From Nicotiana tabacum (taxonomy: Eukaryota > Streptophyta > Magnoliopsida > Solanales > Solanaceae): 64,000 nt of DNA. Positions 1 to 12,000 of this stretch are shown one piece after another. The notes under the pieces were generated by a model that ran no database searches, had not been told where the DNA came from, and saw only the letters and a list, made by a program, of their open reading frames with translations. Made by a program: the position numbers and the translations under genes. The stretch covers positions 72,385,291-72,449,290 of the forward strand of contig NC_134080.1 of the NCBI RefSeq assembly GCF_000715075.1, in the 5' to 3' direction. Numbering within the stretch: the first letter of the stretch is position 1; each line of letters starts with the position of its first letter.

Positions 1-42
1 CCAAAATATTGCACAACCATCAGCTGGATCTCCGGTGCGCCT
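1..42 (-). CDS. CCR4-6: CCR4-6-like exon 5, cut by the window edge
   Basis: After the acceptor TTTGATGTAG, 14 codons read [14 protein letters not shown] in the phase set by exon 4. This matches the next conserved block of CCR4 nucleases (RTGxxxDGCAIFW). The exon continues outside the window. Confidence 0.9.
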
Positions 43-3000
43 CTACATCAAACATATTCCACATTGCATATGAAAGTATTATTATACACTAAACAAACTA
101 TGCATTTGTTCTTGTAGTTCAAGAGTAATAAGGTTCTCAGTGCTAATTGTGGGTAAAAGTATACATGCAAGTATCAGATATGGAAAATTTAAATGGTTGC
201 CTATTCCTGAACTCATTTTGATTCTTGCAAGACAAAGTCTAGATTACTTATTAGGAGGTAGAGATGAAGGATTTTACATAATAAAGTTGGGCTTTAGGTG
301 AAAATAAATGAGTCCTAGGGTTTATGGGTAAGGAGGCTTCCTGCTATCAATGGAGGAGCCGAAGAAATGAGGGTAACAAAGCCAATTTAATGTTGGATGC
401 TTATCTGATTAAGAAGACAATGACTCTTACTGTTGGTAAGCAATCTCCTCTACACGTTATCTTTGGGCATTTTACTCTCTTTCAAATAGATGACTATGCA
501 AACCTCATATTACGGATGCACGTGCTTTCTTAAAATTCGATCCCCTCCACAAGACAAATTGAGCCCTATGTATCACTCTATGTGTTTTCTGGTTTGCGTA
601 CCCCTTTCTCAAAAGGGCTACAAGTGTTAAAGATCCTTCTAGATTTATACTTTACCTTATCAAAGAAAAAATGATCCGACGATTCCACATTTCTCGACAT
701 GTCAACTTTCCGAACATGTGTCTTACTATGGAGCTCAGGAATTTGAGATTCCGCATGACAACTGGGGAAAGGAGAGTTTTTAAAGTGTACGGATGGAAAG
801 AAAAATGCGAGAGCAGTCCTCTTTAAATCCGAGGTTTTAGAATTGATCAAAGAAATGACCTAATGGTTCCAATTTAGCGAATTAACAGATGAAATTATAC
901 ACCCCTCCTTGCTTTGAAGAATTTAGAGGATAATATTCATGCATTTATAATTCATCTGTGACAAGTATGGACAAAATGGACTATGGTGCTCTAACATTGT
1001 TAATAGTCCACATGGGGTTGGGGTATGGATGTCAATCAGACTTCACTGGAATACTCTGGCTGATAATACAACCATAACGGTGGGTAATGGAAGGAAAACA
1101 CTTTTCTGGAGTGATAACTGGTTAGGACATGGTCCTCTCAAAGAACTTTTTCCTGATTTTTTCAGCATTGCAACATCGCCTACATCCACTTTAGACACTG
1201 CCTGGGGTCAGCAAGGATGGAATGTTACTTTTAGAAGGGCCTTGAATGATTGGGAATTACAGAAGGTTGTGGATTTCTTTAATATCTTGGAACAATTCCG
1301 AGGTCTTGGAGAAACTGAAGATAAACTCTGTTGGAACCTTTGCAGAAGTGGGAATTTTACAGTCAAATCCGCATATACTCTAATTGCTGCTTCAAACCAA
1401 CAGTTAGAACAATGGCCCTGGAGGTATATTTGGAAAGTAAAGGCACCTTTCAAGGTGGTATGCTTTTCATGGTTAGTTGCAAGAAAGGCTTGTCTAACCC
1501 AAGAGAACTTGAGAAGAAGAGGTTTTTAGCTATGCTCTAGATGCCTATTATGTGGTACAGCTACAGAAACTAATAGCCATTTGTTTCTTCATTGTCCTTT
1601 TACTGACCAACTGTGGCAGCTCTTTCTTAATATTGTGGGCCTTAAATGGAGCATGCCAGCTAACACTTGTGAATTGCTGCAGTGTTGGAATTACAATGGG
1701 GGTATAGTGAGACAGAAGAAATGGTGGCGATTGGTTCCTGCGTGCATATGGTGGACAGTTTGGAAGGAGAGAAATTTAAGAACTTTTGAAGACAGAAGCA
1801 ATTTTTTTACAGAAAATCAAGATAAAGTGTTTACTTTTGTTTCATTTCTGGTGTAAAGAAAGTTGTGTAGAGGAGCCAGAATCTTTGATAGACCTGATAG
1901 GTGCACTGTAATCTTAGGTAATCTTAGGTTGACATAGCTGGTTTTTGTTCCTTGTAAATATGGTTTGGCACTGCCCTAGTGCTGTTTTATTTATTAATAT
2001 ACATGTTACCATTATCAAAAATATTCATGCATTTGGAATATATCGTGATCTTAATAATCAGGTGGTAGCATATTGACAAATGTCATTATTGTTACGCTGA
2101 CCATCGGGTCGTTAGGCTTTCCAAGGGGATGTTTTTCACCCATCTCTCAGAAAGAGCGGCTAGACAGATATACAAGTATTGAAGCATCACAAAGATGATA
2201 GATACTCTTCCAGCTCATAGTCTAACCTTGCCAAACTTAGAATGTAGTAAGAGAGGTAAGGAGTATATGATTAATGCCTTGGATCTATCGAGTGATGGTT
2301 TGGAACTATATTTATTTTTGCACCTGGACCACCACAACTCTCAGCAAACTAACGGAGGCATGACCTTATTAATATATGAAGCCATAGGATTAAGGACCTT
2401 GTGGTTCCACCAACCAAGAAGTAGCATTCAACAATTGGTGTTCCCAAACCAGCGAGCAAACACGGAGCAAAATAGATGCTCAACATATTTGAAGCTTGAG
2501 TTAACAATAGAATCAGCACATCAATAACATTTAGGGGGAAAGAGAATGACCAAAACTACATATCAAAGACGAGAAAGGAAGCCTTGTGTACCCCTCACTG
2601 GAAAGAGGGCGATGATGGAGGAAATGAGTGCAGTTAAGAAGAATGAAACATGGGAGATTGTTGATTTACCTCCCGGAAAGAAGACTGAGAGCTATATGTA
2701 AACGGGTATAGATAGTGAGATTACATCCGGGTGAGGATATTCAGAGATACAAGTGGCAAGTGGATTTACACAAACCAAGGAATAGACTATGGCAAAGGAA
2801 CCTTTCATCCAAGATGTTTACTAAATTTATCATTGGGTCCTCATTTTGACTTTAATAACTTTATACCTAGGTCCTAGTATTACTCGGTAGGAACAATTTC
2901 TCATCAGAACAATTTTTTGCATCTTAATATTTTTAAAGAGCCTAATGAACTTTCCAGCGAATATTTACGAATTATATATATGCCGTATTTGAAGGTTCAA

Positions 3001-6000
3001 ATTCCCATATTTACATTGCACTTCATAACAAAATGGTGATTTCTGATGCATAATTGCATATCATAATGTACGAAACTTGGGAGATTATAGATATATTGCT
3101 CTTAGGATAGGTTTGGACCCTCCCTCTGGCACTTGCTCCACAACATATTAATCAACAGTAAGTTCACTAACAAATTAATTGTAAAAATACTTATCAAGTG
3201 AAGAATAGCACGAAAGCATAAAAAACCTTCCAGATGCCATTATATCCACGCAACTTCAATTCTGCCTCCAACTCTTGGAATCTGTCAACCTCCTGGAAGG
3301 AGGAAACATCACAAGCCATACCAAGGATTGTTACTTCCCGAAGTGAATACAAGCAGAACAATGAAACAAAGACGTAGAAGTTAAGGGGTCGAACATATTG
3401 GAAAGATTATGGAAGAGACGGGGAAAAGATTGATTATATTAAGCTTTGCAAGGAAAAGAAAATGCATACATAGACACACACATAATATGTAAGACTCAAA
3501 TGTAAGACAAGTTTCTACGTGTTCTCATGGGCGGCTCAACGAATTTGGTAACCTAAAGCCAAATAGTATTAAAAGGCCCTTAAATTTTCATAAAATTCAT
3601 ACGATAATGAGACAAAAAAGAAACCCACATGATTTTGGTTTAGTGGTAAGAGCGCAAACGCGTGATGCATAGGTTAGGCTCACATCACGGTTTCGAACTC
3701 TCCTGGGACAAAAGTATGATATTTAAGTGGAAAATGGTAGAGGGGTGGACTCATTTTCCATCGAGTTCGAATCTTGCGCCACTGTCCTCGAGAATTTCTT
3801 AATTTAAAAATCCGAGAAACAAAAGAACTTGAGTTCTGATGTATGCATCAATATATGACAAAAACAAATAGCTAACTCAGAGAATCTGCGTTGAAATTAG
3901 AGAGTGAAATCGAATTGATGAGAAGGTAAATATACTACTTAATTTAATGAGAGAAAATTTATCGTTATTTATTCACTCAATCATACAACCACAATCAAAT
4001 TTAAAAAATGCAACAATTGCAATGTTATTATTAATAATAATTGGATAAATTATATGTTCGATATAATACTAATATAGTGTTTTCTAATTTTGCGGCCCTA
4101 ATACTTGGGGGCCTAAGGCAAGTGCTTTATCGACCTTACCTTAGAGCCGCCCCTGCGTGTCATTTCTCTCTCTAGTGTCTCTTCTTTATCACATGGTACC
4201 GGAGAGAGGAATTACTTATTAAGCATTAACCGATGACTTCCACGAGAAAAATCTCTTTGTCACACAACTTTTTAGTGATTGTGAGTACTTCCTGAGTCGT
4301 CCTTAGTTTTGTGAATGTTGCGCAGCAACCCAGCACCACCCAGACATTGATACTTTCCAACTAACAAAACCTGACATGCCTTGCACTGACCGGAGAGGAC
4401 GCACACCAACATGCCTTGCACTAACTCTTATTTCTCACTATATGTGTGTACAAAATCTCTTTGTTTCAGACACGCCTTTAAAATTTGCTAGCCCAAATAC
4501 ATACATTTAAAACAAACTCAATATAGAGTTACCAATTCACAGATGGTACTACACCTTTGGTACCAACCTGGAAGGAAGAACAAATACGTATATTAGACTT
4601 TAGAAAAATTTCCATACATCCAGCATCATACCGCATCAATCTGTGCCTATTCCACAACATCACTGTGATTGAACCACAATTCGAAGAGTGTAGAAGGCAA
4701 AACAATATTAATTGAGTCAAGAGTCATAACCTGAAAACACAATATATCAGCTGACCACCATCCAAGCTCAGAAAGAATACTTCTTTTACGCCATTCCCAG
4801 TCCAAAATATGTTGTGGTATGTGATAGTAAAGTTTTCTCTGATGATCAATTGCAAGGTAATCAGCTAGTATGTTGTATGACAAGACTGTAAATCGCTCTG
4901 CAGTATATAATAGCATAGTAAAACATTCATCAGTTTGATCGAGACCTAGCTTAGTAAACAAAAACTTATGACATACAGACAGAAATTGAAAGCAAACAAG
5001 TATCTCAAAGTGGCACCGAAGAAGTCAAATATTTTGCACGCTACAATCTTAAACTCCAACAACATTTCAGCTAACTTGGATGATTTATTGTGAATATATA
5101 TTAAGCGAATGCTCCAATATAGTGGTAAGAAAGGGAGCAAATAAAATGATTTAAATATTTTTTCCCTTTCTAAGAAGAAACCTAGAGGTCCCACTCCAGG
5201 ATAGGACGGCTTAAAAGAATATATTCCAAACTTCCAAGCATGACCCAAAAGGGAGCTTTCTAAATGTTCCATGTTCCCATCCTACTTATCTGTTCACAAT
5301 AGGTGGTTAGTTGTCCCCAACATCGTGAAAGATAAAATGGAACTCACGAGGGCAAGCATCGAGGAAACACAACCTCTACAAATTCGACTTGATCATGAGG
5401 CTAAACTCTCGCAGCGCTAACGCATTGATAGGTCAGGGGTTCATCTCATACACACTTAAATGGTTAGACTAACACCTTGTTCATAATTGATATTGTTTTA
5501 TGGTACTCTGTAACTAAGAATTTGATGACTTCAAATTTTTTTTTTTTGAGTCGCAGCAAAATAAGAGTGCCACACCAGCTCCCTCAGCAAGGTATGATCT
5601 TCTTTGTATTGGCACTTGCACAATAAAACAACTTATCTCTTGAAAGTTTAATTTGCATCTTTTGAAACAAATATCTGCTGAGGCCTCACTACTGCTGGAA
5701 AGTTCGCATCCTCGGCCTTTTTTATTTTTTATTTTTTATTTTTTTCCACATCCCCAACTAAATTATCTTCTTCTTTTTTTGAGAAGGTAAAGTGTCCAGT
5801 ATATTCAAAAAATCATCGCACAAACTTTGTGTTGGAAGCCAAAATAGGCAATTACAATATGAAAAAGCAAAAATATAGTCCTTGTTCTTCTTACAAGGAA
5901 CTCAAAACATCTAGGATTGAATCAGGATCCTCTACATATTCCAATTTACACCAAAAACAAAAAAGAAGAATACACTTCATCTTAATCTTTTGTGGAGAGT

Positions 6001-9000
6001 TGGTTGTATCTTCAAAGCATCTCAGGTTCCTTTCTTTCCAAATTGTCCACCAAATAGTTGCTTTCCTCAACTAAATTATCTGTAACTTGGGTTATCTGTG
6101 TCAATTCAAGTATTTGGCATAATATTATTAAGTTGCAAACAAAAGGTTGAAGTATCAAAGAGTGAAGGCCTGCGGAGTGAAACAAAACTAGTATTTGACT
6201 ATTTGACCCCCGAGTATTTGAAAATTGCCTTCGTTTGCATATTGTAGACTCTTTCTCTCAACGGTAATAGCTGTCACTGCCACTCTTTTTCTTCTCCGTC
6301 GATGGTAACTAAGCACATCTAAGGTATCTTTCTCTTCTTCTACTCTTCTCTCTCTCCTTTCTCTCTCTTTCCTCTTTTCTTCTTTCCTTTTCAGGTTGGA
6401 GTCCGACGACATGACCAGTCTTCTACACTGCTTGTCTCCCTCCTTCTCTGCTTCTCCCTCTCTCGCTCTGTGAGTGTGTGTGTTCGCGTCTGCGGATAGT
6501 AATAGGTTCCGGCCGAACCAAACGAGCAGGGAAAAAGCGACTGGACCAGACGAGATCCCGGTTAAATTTTGAAAGAGCGCGGACCGAGTAAGTTTGAAGT
6601 GGCTAACTGGGTTGTTAATTGTCATTTTTAGAACAACAAAAATGCCCGAGGAATGGAGGTGGAGCACAATGATTCCGTTGTACAAGAACAAGGTTGATAT
6701 CTAAAATTACAATAACTATAGAGGTATCAAGCTGCTAAGCCATACTATGAAGTTTGGGAGAGGGTGGTGGAGATGAGGGTGAGGAGGGTTGTATCTATTC
6801 CCGAGAACCAGCTCGGATTCATGTCGGGATGTTCGACTACAGAAGTCACGTTGTAAGGAGATTGGTGAAGCAGTATATGGAGAGGAAGTGGGACTTATAT
6901 ATGATGTTATTTGACATGGAAAAAGTATACGACAAAGTCCCAAGAAAAGTTCCCTAGAGATGTTTGGAGGCCAAAGGTGTACCTGGCACATAAACCAGAG
7001 CGATTAAGGACATGTATGTTGGAGCCAAGACACTGGTAAGGACAGTGGGAGGAGACTCGTAACACTTCCCATCAGGGTTGTAAATAGCGCTCGCCTCAGC
7101 GATAACAGCATGAGGCGATGCGATGCGAGCCTCCAGCGCTATTTGCCTCTGTTGCGTGGCGATTTCAAAAAGGCGAAGCGAGAGGCGTTGTGTAGCGAGA
7201 GGCGCCCTGTAGCGTCGCTTTTTTAAAAAAAGAAGATAAGAAAAAGGCAGCAAACCAGCGATTAAAAGAAAAAATTTAGGGCTTCACACACCATATAGGG
7301 GTGGGGTGGATGAAGTGGAGGTTAGCGTCGGGAGTCTTGTGTGACAAGAAAGTGCCACCGTTACTAAAAGGTAAGTTTTATAGAGCAGTGGTTAGGTCTG
7401 CCATGTTATATGGAACTGAATGTTGGCCGGTAAAGAACTCACACATCCAGAAGATGAAAGTAGCGGAGATGAGGATGTTGAGGTGGATGTGCGGGCATAC
7501 AAGAATGGATAAGATTAGGAATGAAGATATTCGAGAGAAGGTGGGTGTGGCCCCCATAGAGGACAAGATGCGGGAAGCAAGACTCAGATGGTTCGGGCAC
7601 ATTCAGAGGAGGAGCACTGATGCACCGGTGAGGAGGTGTGAGCGACTGGCTGTAGTGGGCACGCGGAGAGGTAGAGGACGACCTAAGAAGTATTGGGGAG
7701 AGGTGATCAGACAGGACATGGCGCGATTTAGGATTACTGAGGACATGGCCCTTGACAGGGAATTATAGAGGTCGAGTATTAAGGTTGTAGGTTAGGGGAG
7801 AGTTGTGAATATTTCTACAGCACAATAGAGTGAGACTAGCCAGTTAGGAGTTAGACTAAGAAGGTCATTGGTCGTCTATTGATGCAGGGCTTTACCTGCT
7901 AGTTTTGCTATACCAGCCATCTTTTTCGTATTTCGTATTCTGTATTTCATATCTATTGTATCGCTGTTATTTTATTATGCATTTTTGTGGTACTAATATA
8001 TCGACTTCTGTTGTTTTTTTGAGCCGAGGGTCTCCTGGAAACAGCCTCTCTACCCTTCGGGGTAGGGGTAAGGTCTGCGTACATATTACCCTCCCCAGAC
8101 CCCACGTGTGGGATTATACTGGGTTGTTGTTGTTGTTGTTGTAGTGATTTCTTCTTCTTTCTCCTTCAAGTCGACCTAGTCACATTAGCGATTCTTCTTT
8201 CTTCTTCAAGCTTCTTTATCAGCTATGCTTCTCTTCATCTCTTTTCTTCTTTCTTCTTCGAGTTTCTGCCATTTTTTTCTTTCTTCTTTCTTCTTTCTTC
8301 ATTTTTCTTCTTCTCTTCTTCTTTTTCTTTTTTGCTATGTTGTTTTTGATCGAGCAGCAGAGAGCTTTTTCTTTCTTTCATTCTTTCTTTCCTCCTTCCT
8401 TTCTTTTTCTTCTTTTTTTTTTTTGTTCTGTTTTTCAATTCCTTCATGGGCAGAGGCAGATAGCTTCTTCAAACCTGAGTTTTTAATTGATATATTTATT
8501 ACTCCCTTCGTTTGACTGTTTCACTTTATGTGAATCTATTTTCTTTTTAGTCTGTGCCAGAATGAATGACTTCTTTCCCTATTTGGAAACAATTTACCTT
8601 TATACAATGATTTATAGCCACACAAAATATATGTGCCTCATTTTACACCACAAGTTCAAAAGTCTTCTCTCTTTTCTTAACTTCATGCCCAGTCAAATAG
8701 GTTCACATAAATTGAAACTGAGGGAGTAATATACTATTGCTATTAATTATATACACGCACACATGCAAAGTTAATATTTTATTTTTTTTAATAAATTATC
8801 GCTTCACATCAAAAAGGCGAGCACTTCGCTTCTCGCTTCTCGCCTCAGTGAAGCGGGCCCTCATCGCTATTTGTCGCCTCACGCTATTCAAAACACTGCT
8901 TCCCATTGGTGATAGGGTTACACTAGGGATCAGCTCTCAGTCCGTTTTTATTTGCTTTGCTGATGGATGAATTGACAAGGAACATTAAAGGGGAGATGCC

Positions 9001-12000
9001 ATGGTGCATGCTATTTGCAAACCGTGTAGTACTTATTGACGAGACGAAAGGTGGTGTTAACTATAGGATGGAGGTTTGGAGACAAATCCTAGAGTCTAAA
9101 AGTTTCCGGTTGAGCAAGACAAAAATAGAATACTTGGAATGCAAGTTCAGTGACGTAGCTCATCAGGATGACATGGAAGTGAGGCTTGATACACAAGCCA
9201 TCCCCAAGAGAGGAAGTTTCACGTATCTTAGGTCTATAATCCAAGGTACTGGGGAGATTGACGATGATGTCACACATCGCATTGGAGCGGAGTAGATGAA
9301 GTGGAGGCTTGCGTCCGGGGTCTTGTATGATAAGAATGTGCCTCCAAGAGTTAAAAGTAAATTCTACAGAGTAGTGGTTCAACCAACTATGTTGTAATGG
9401 GGGAGTGTTGGCCAGTCAAAAACTCTCATGTCCGGAAGATGAAGTAGCGGAGACAAGGATGCTCAGATGTATGTGTGGTCATACTAGAAGAGATATGATT
9501 AGAAATGAAGATATTCGGAATAAGGTAGGAATGGCCTCTTTGGTGAACAAGATATGTAAAGCGAGGTTGAGGTGGTTCGGACATGTCAAGAGGAGATGCA
9601 CAGAAGCCCTAGTGAGGAGATGTGAGAGGTTGGCAAGGGTGGGTCTAATGAGAGGCAGAGGTAAGCCAAAGAAGTATTGGGGAGAGGTGATTAGGCAAGA
9701 CATGGTATATTTGCAGCTTACTGAGGACATAACCCTTGATAGAAGGGTGTGGAGGTCGAGGATTAAGGTAGTAGGTTAGCAGGTAGTCCCGCGTTTTCCT
9801 TCTCCATACAAATAGTATTAATATTACTCTCGTATTTTCTTATTCTCTCATTTCTATTACTACATGTTTTTGCTTCGGTTGTCTTATGTTCATGCTATTG
9901 TTACTGCTTCTTTTTCATGGCTTCTTCACTACAGTATCTCTTTTTCATGAATGCTGGGATTATTCTTTACTTGAGCCGAGGGTCTATTGGAAACAGCCTC
10001 TCTACCTTCACAAAAGCGGGGTAAGAGATGCGTAAACATTATCCTCTCCAGACCTCACTTGTGGGATTTCACTAGGTATGTTATTGTGACAAGGAAAAAT
10101 AGCATCAAGCAGAAGCTCTATCTACAGCGGAAGCAATCCAACTTCCATTTTACACGTCAGCAGGTAAGGAAACAGATAAAATTCATAGCATCTTCCTCAT
10201 CATTTAGTATATTCCACCTTGATGTAGATCGGACCCAGTAGATTCTAGGGAATTGAAGATGACTTCTTCAACAAGAATACCTAGAACAAAAAGGAGAATA
10301 CTTCCTCTGTTTCATATTAGATGAGGTAGTTTGACTCGGCACGGAATTTAAGAAAAAAGAAAAGACTTTAGAAACTTGTGGTCTTAAAAGCTTAAGGGGT
10401 AAAAGGTTTGTGGGGCCATGACATTTGTGTGGCTATAAAAGCTTCTCATTAAGGGTAAATGAGTAAAATGAAGAGTTTAAAGTTGAATTATTTCCAAAAT
10501 TAGAAATGTATCATTTGTTTTGGAACAGACTAAAAAGGAAAGTACATCATCTAATATGAAACAGAGGGAGTAAGTAATAAAGTAAAGATAGAGGAATTAG
10601 AGAATTAGTGTTACTCGTCAAGGTGCACGCAAACTAGCCCGAGTACTATAACAACAACAACAACCCAGTGGAATCTCACAAGCGGGGTCTGGGGAGGGTA
10701 ATGTGTAGGCAGACCTTACCCCTACCCTAATTCTCTAATTCCTCGGCCTGAATATTATGGTTATCAAAAAAAAATTAAGGAATTACAAGAAATCAATTAT
10801 GAATTAGTTAACCCACTTTGTAATTCAACTATAAATCACTAGTTCAAGGATAGAAGAATAAAGGATCAAACTAAGTAAGGAACGCAATAGGTAAAACCCA
10901 AGAACAATAAAAGATACTTAAAATAAACTAATTACCGTCAATTACAAAACCAAATCCAAAGGGAGAAATAGAAATTAACTCATAAATGAACTAGTTCTCA
11001 TGATGTAACCAAAGAGAGGTTCATTGTAGAGACAAGGAAAAAATCCACAACTCACAAAGAGTTTCATCTTCATAATTCTAAGCTAGATTCCCTAAAGAAT
11101 AAAGTATTTATACTAGGGTTGGTATTTAGGCTAAGAAATGAAAACCTAAGCTAGTCTTAAAGAGCTAAATGGTCAAATTACTAAGATACCCATATTACAA
11201 AGGAACCTTCAATTGATCTTGTACCCTTTCTTCCTTTAAACTTCCATTTAAGCATACTTAAAGCCTTGAGATCTTCTTTCCACGCCTCCTCTAAGTGTTT
11301 CAACTCTTGCTAGTCGAAAGAATGCACCAAAGTCCTTGATGGCTACCTTAATCTGCATCACATCTACACGAATAAGCTAAAAGATTTATACAATTAGCTA
11401 TGGAAAATTGTATGAGAGGAGCCCTTTCTCCCAAGCATGTCTTGGTTCTTTTCTCTTCAAATACTTCGGCAAATGCACCATTGTATAGTGATCCATATTT
11501 TCTAAAACACTATTTTTTTTGTTTTCACCAAGTGGCTACTTATCACAGCTTCCTTTTAAGTTGTGTAGCATGACTTATTTGATCTCCTAAGGCTTAAAAA
11601 CATATTACAACCTTCTCTTGCTGTTGTACAATGTATAAATAAGTGTTTTGAGTCTTCTATATATGCGCAATACATATAGCATATATTGCAAATATTAACA
11701 TTTTCTTAATTTCTCGTGTCAAGAAAGCATCATCTTGAGCTATACAGCCAAGGCATACTTTTAGTGGTGCTTTTCCTTCCCAAAATGATAACCAAGACCC
11801 TCTACTTTCAGATTCCTCCTGTTGTTTTCTTCCTTTTTTATAACTAAAAAATACGATTCAAATCTCGGCAGATAATGGCACGCCCCTCTACCCTTCTCAA
11901 CTTAAATATCAAGCTTTTGTTTGAGACCGGGTTTGAATGCATGACATGCACCTAACCTATCTCTACGACACAATGTTTAAAAAAGCACCCGCTTCATCGC

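Larger units (their letters stand above)
7073..8898. mobile_element. Non-autonomous hAT element with GAAGCG-rich ends, inserted in the RTE LINE
   Basis: A perfect 8-bp target duplication CTTCCCAT (7065-7072, 8899-8906) interrupts the LINE frame exactly. Termini are CAGGGTTGTAAATAGCG and, read inward from the right, CAGTGTTTTGAATAGCG. Both ends carry clusters of GCGAAGCG / CGCTTCTCGCC words for about 150 bp. No transposase is encoded. It contains an RTE fragment (7296-8143) and a Stowaway MITE (8502-8726). Family relative: 11971-12881. Confidence 0.88.
6500..10080 (+). mobile_element. RTE-clade LINE, 5'-truncated, split by a hAT element
   Basis: The left part (6500-7072) encodes, with breaks, [35 protein letters not shown] and a palm segment [20 protein letters not shown]. 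The right part (8899-9778) resumes with [14 protein letters not shown] wording, [29 protein letters not shown], then a C-terminal region with [12 protein letters not shown] and [18 protein letters not shown], ending at 9778. The usual catalytic ADD wording reads as ANR here, so the copy could not be active. The 3' end carries GAGCCGAGGGTCTATTGG and a degraded TTG tail near 10080. It lies inside intron 2 of the deadenylase gene, antisense to it. Confidence 0.85.

Noticed and set aside
3640..3700. Genuine tRNA gene
   Set aside because: A- and B-box-like sequences exist, but no cloverleaf with paired acceptor stem is apparent and the same unit recurs inverted at 11.9 kb, so it is a SINE.
4560..4660. 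Minus-strand [13 protein letters not shown] as a further deadenylase exon
   Set aside because: The similarity to the RTGxxxDGCAIFW block is superficial; the true block ([14 protein letters not shown]) is at 42-1, and exons 3 and 4 join in phase without this segment.
4946..5272. Minus-strand 108-residue frame next to deadenylase exon 3
   Set aside because: It lies in intron 2 upstream of a good acceptor, lacks conserved wording, and exon 2 joins exon 3 perfectly without it.
6188..6691. Minus-strand 167-residue frame rich in Lys, Arg and Glu
   Set aside because: It is the complement of a CTT-rich tract plus the antisense of the RTE LINE; composition explains it.
8225..8515. Plus-strand Phe/Ser/Leu-rich frame resembling membrane segments
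   Set aside because: Produced by a TTTCTTC low-complexity tract inside the hAT element.
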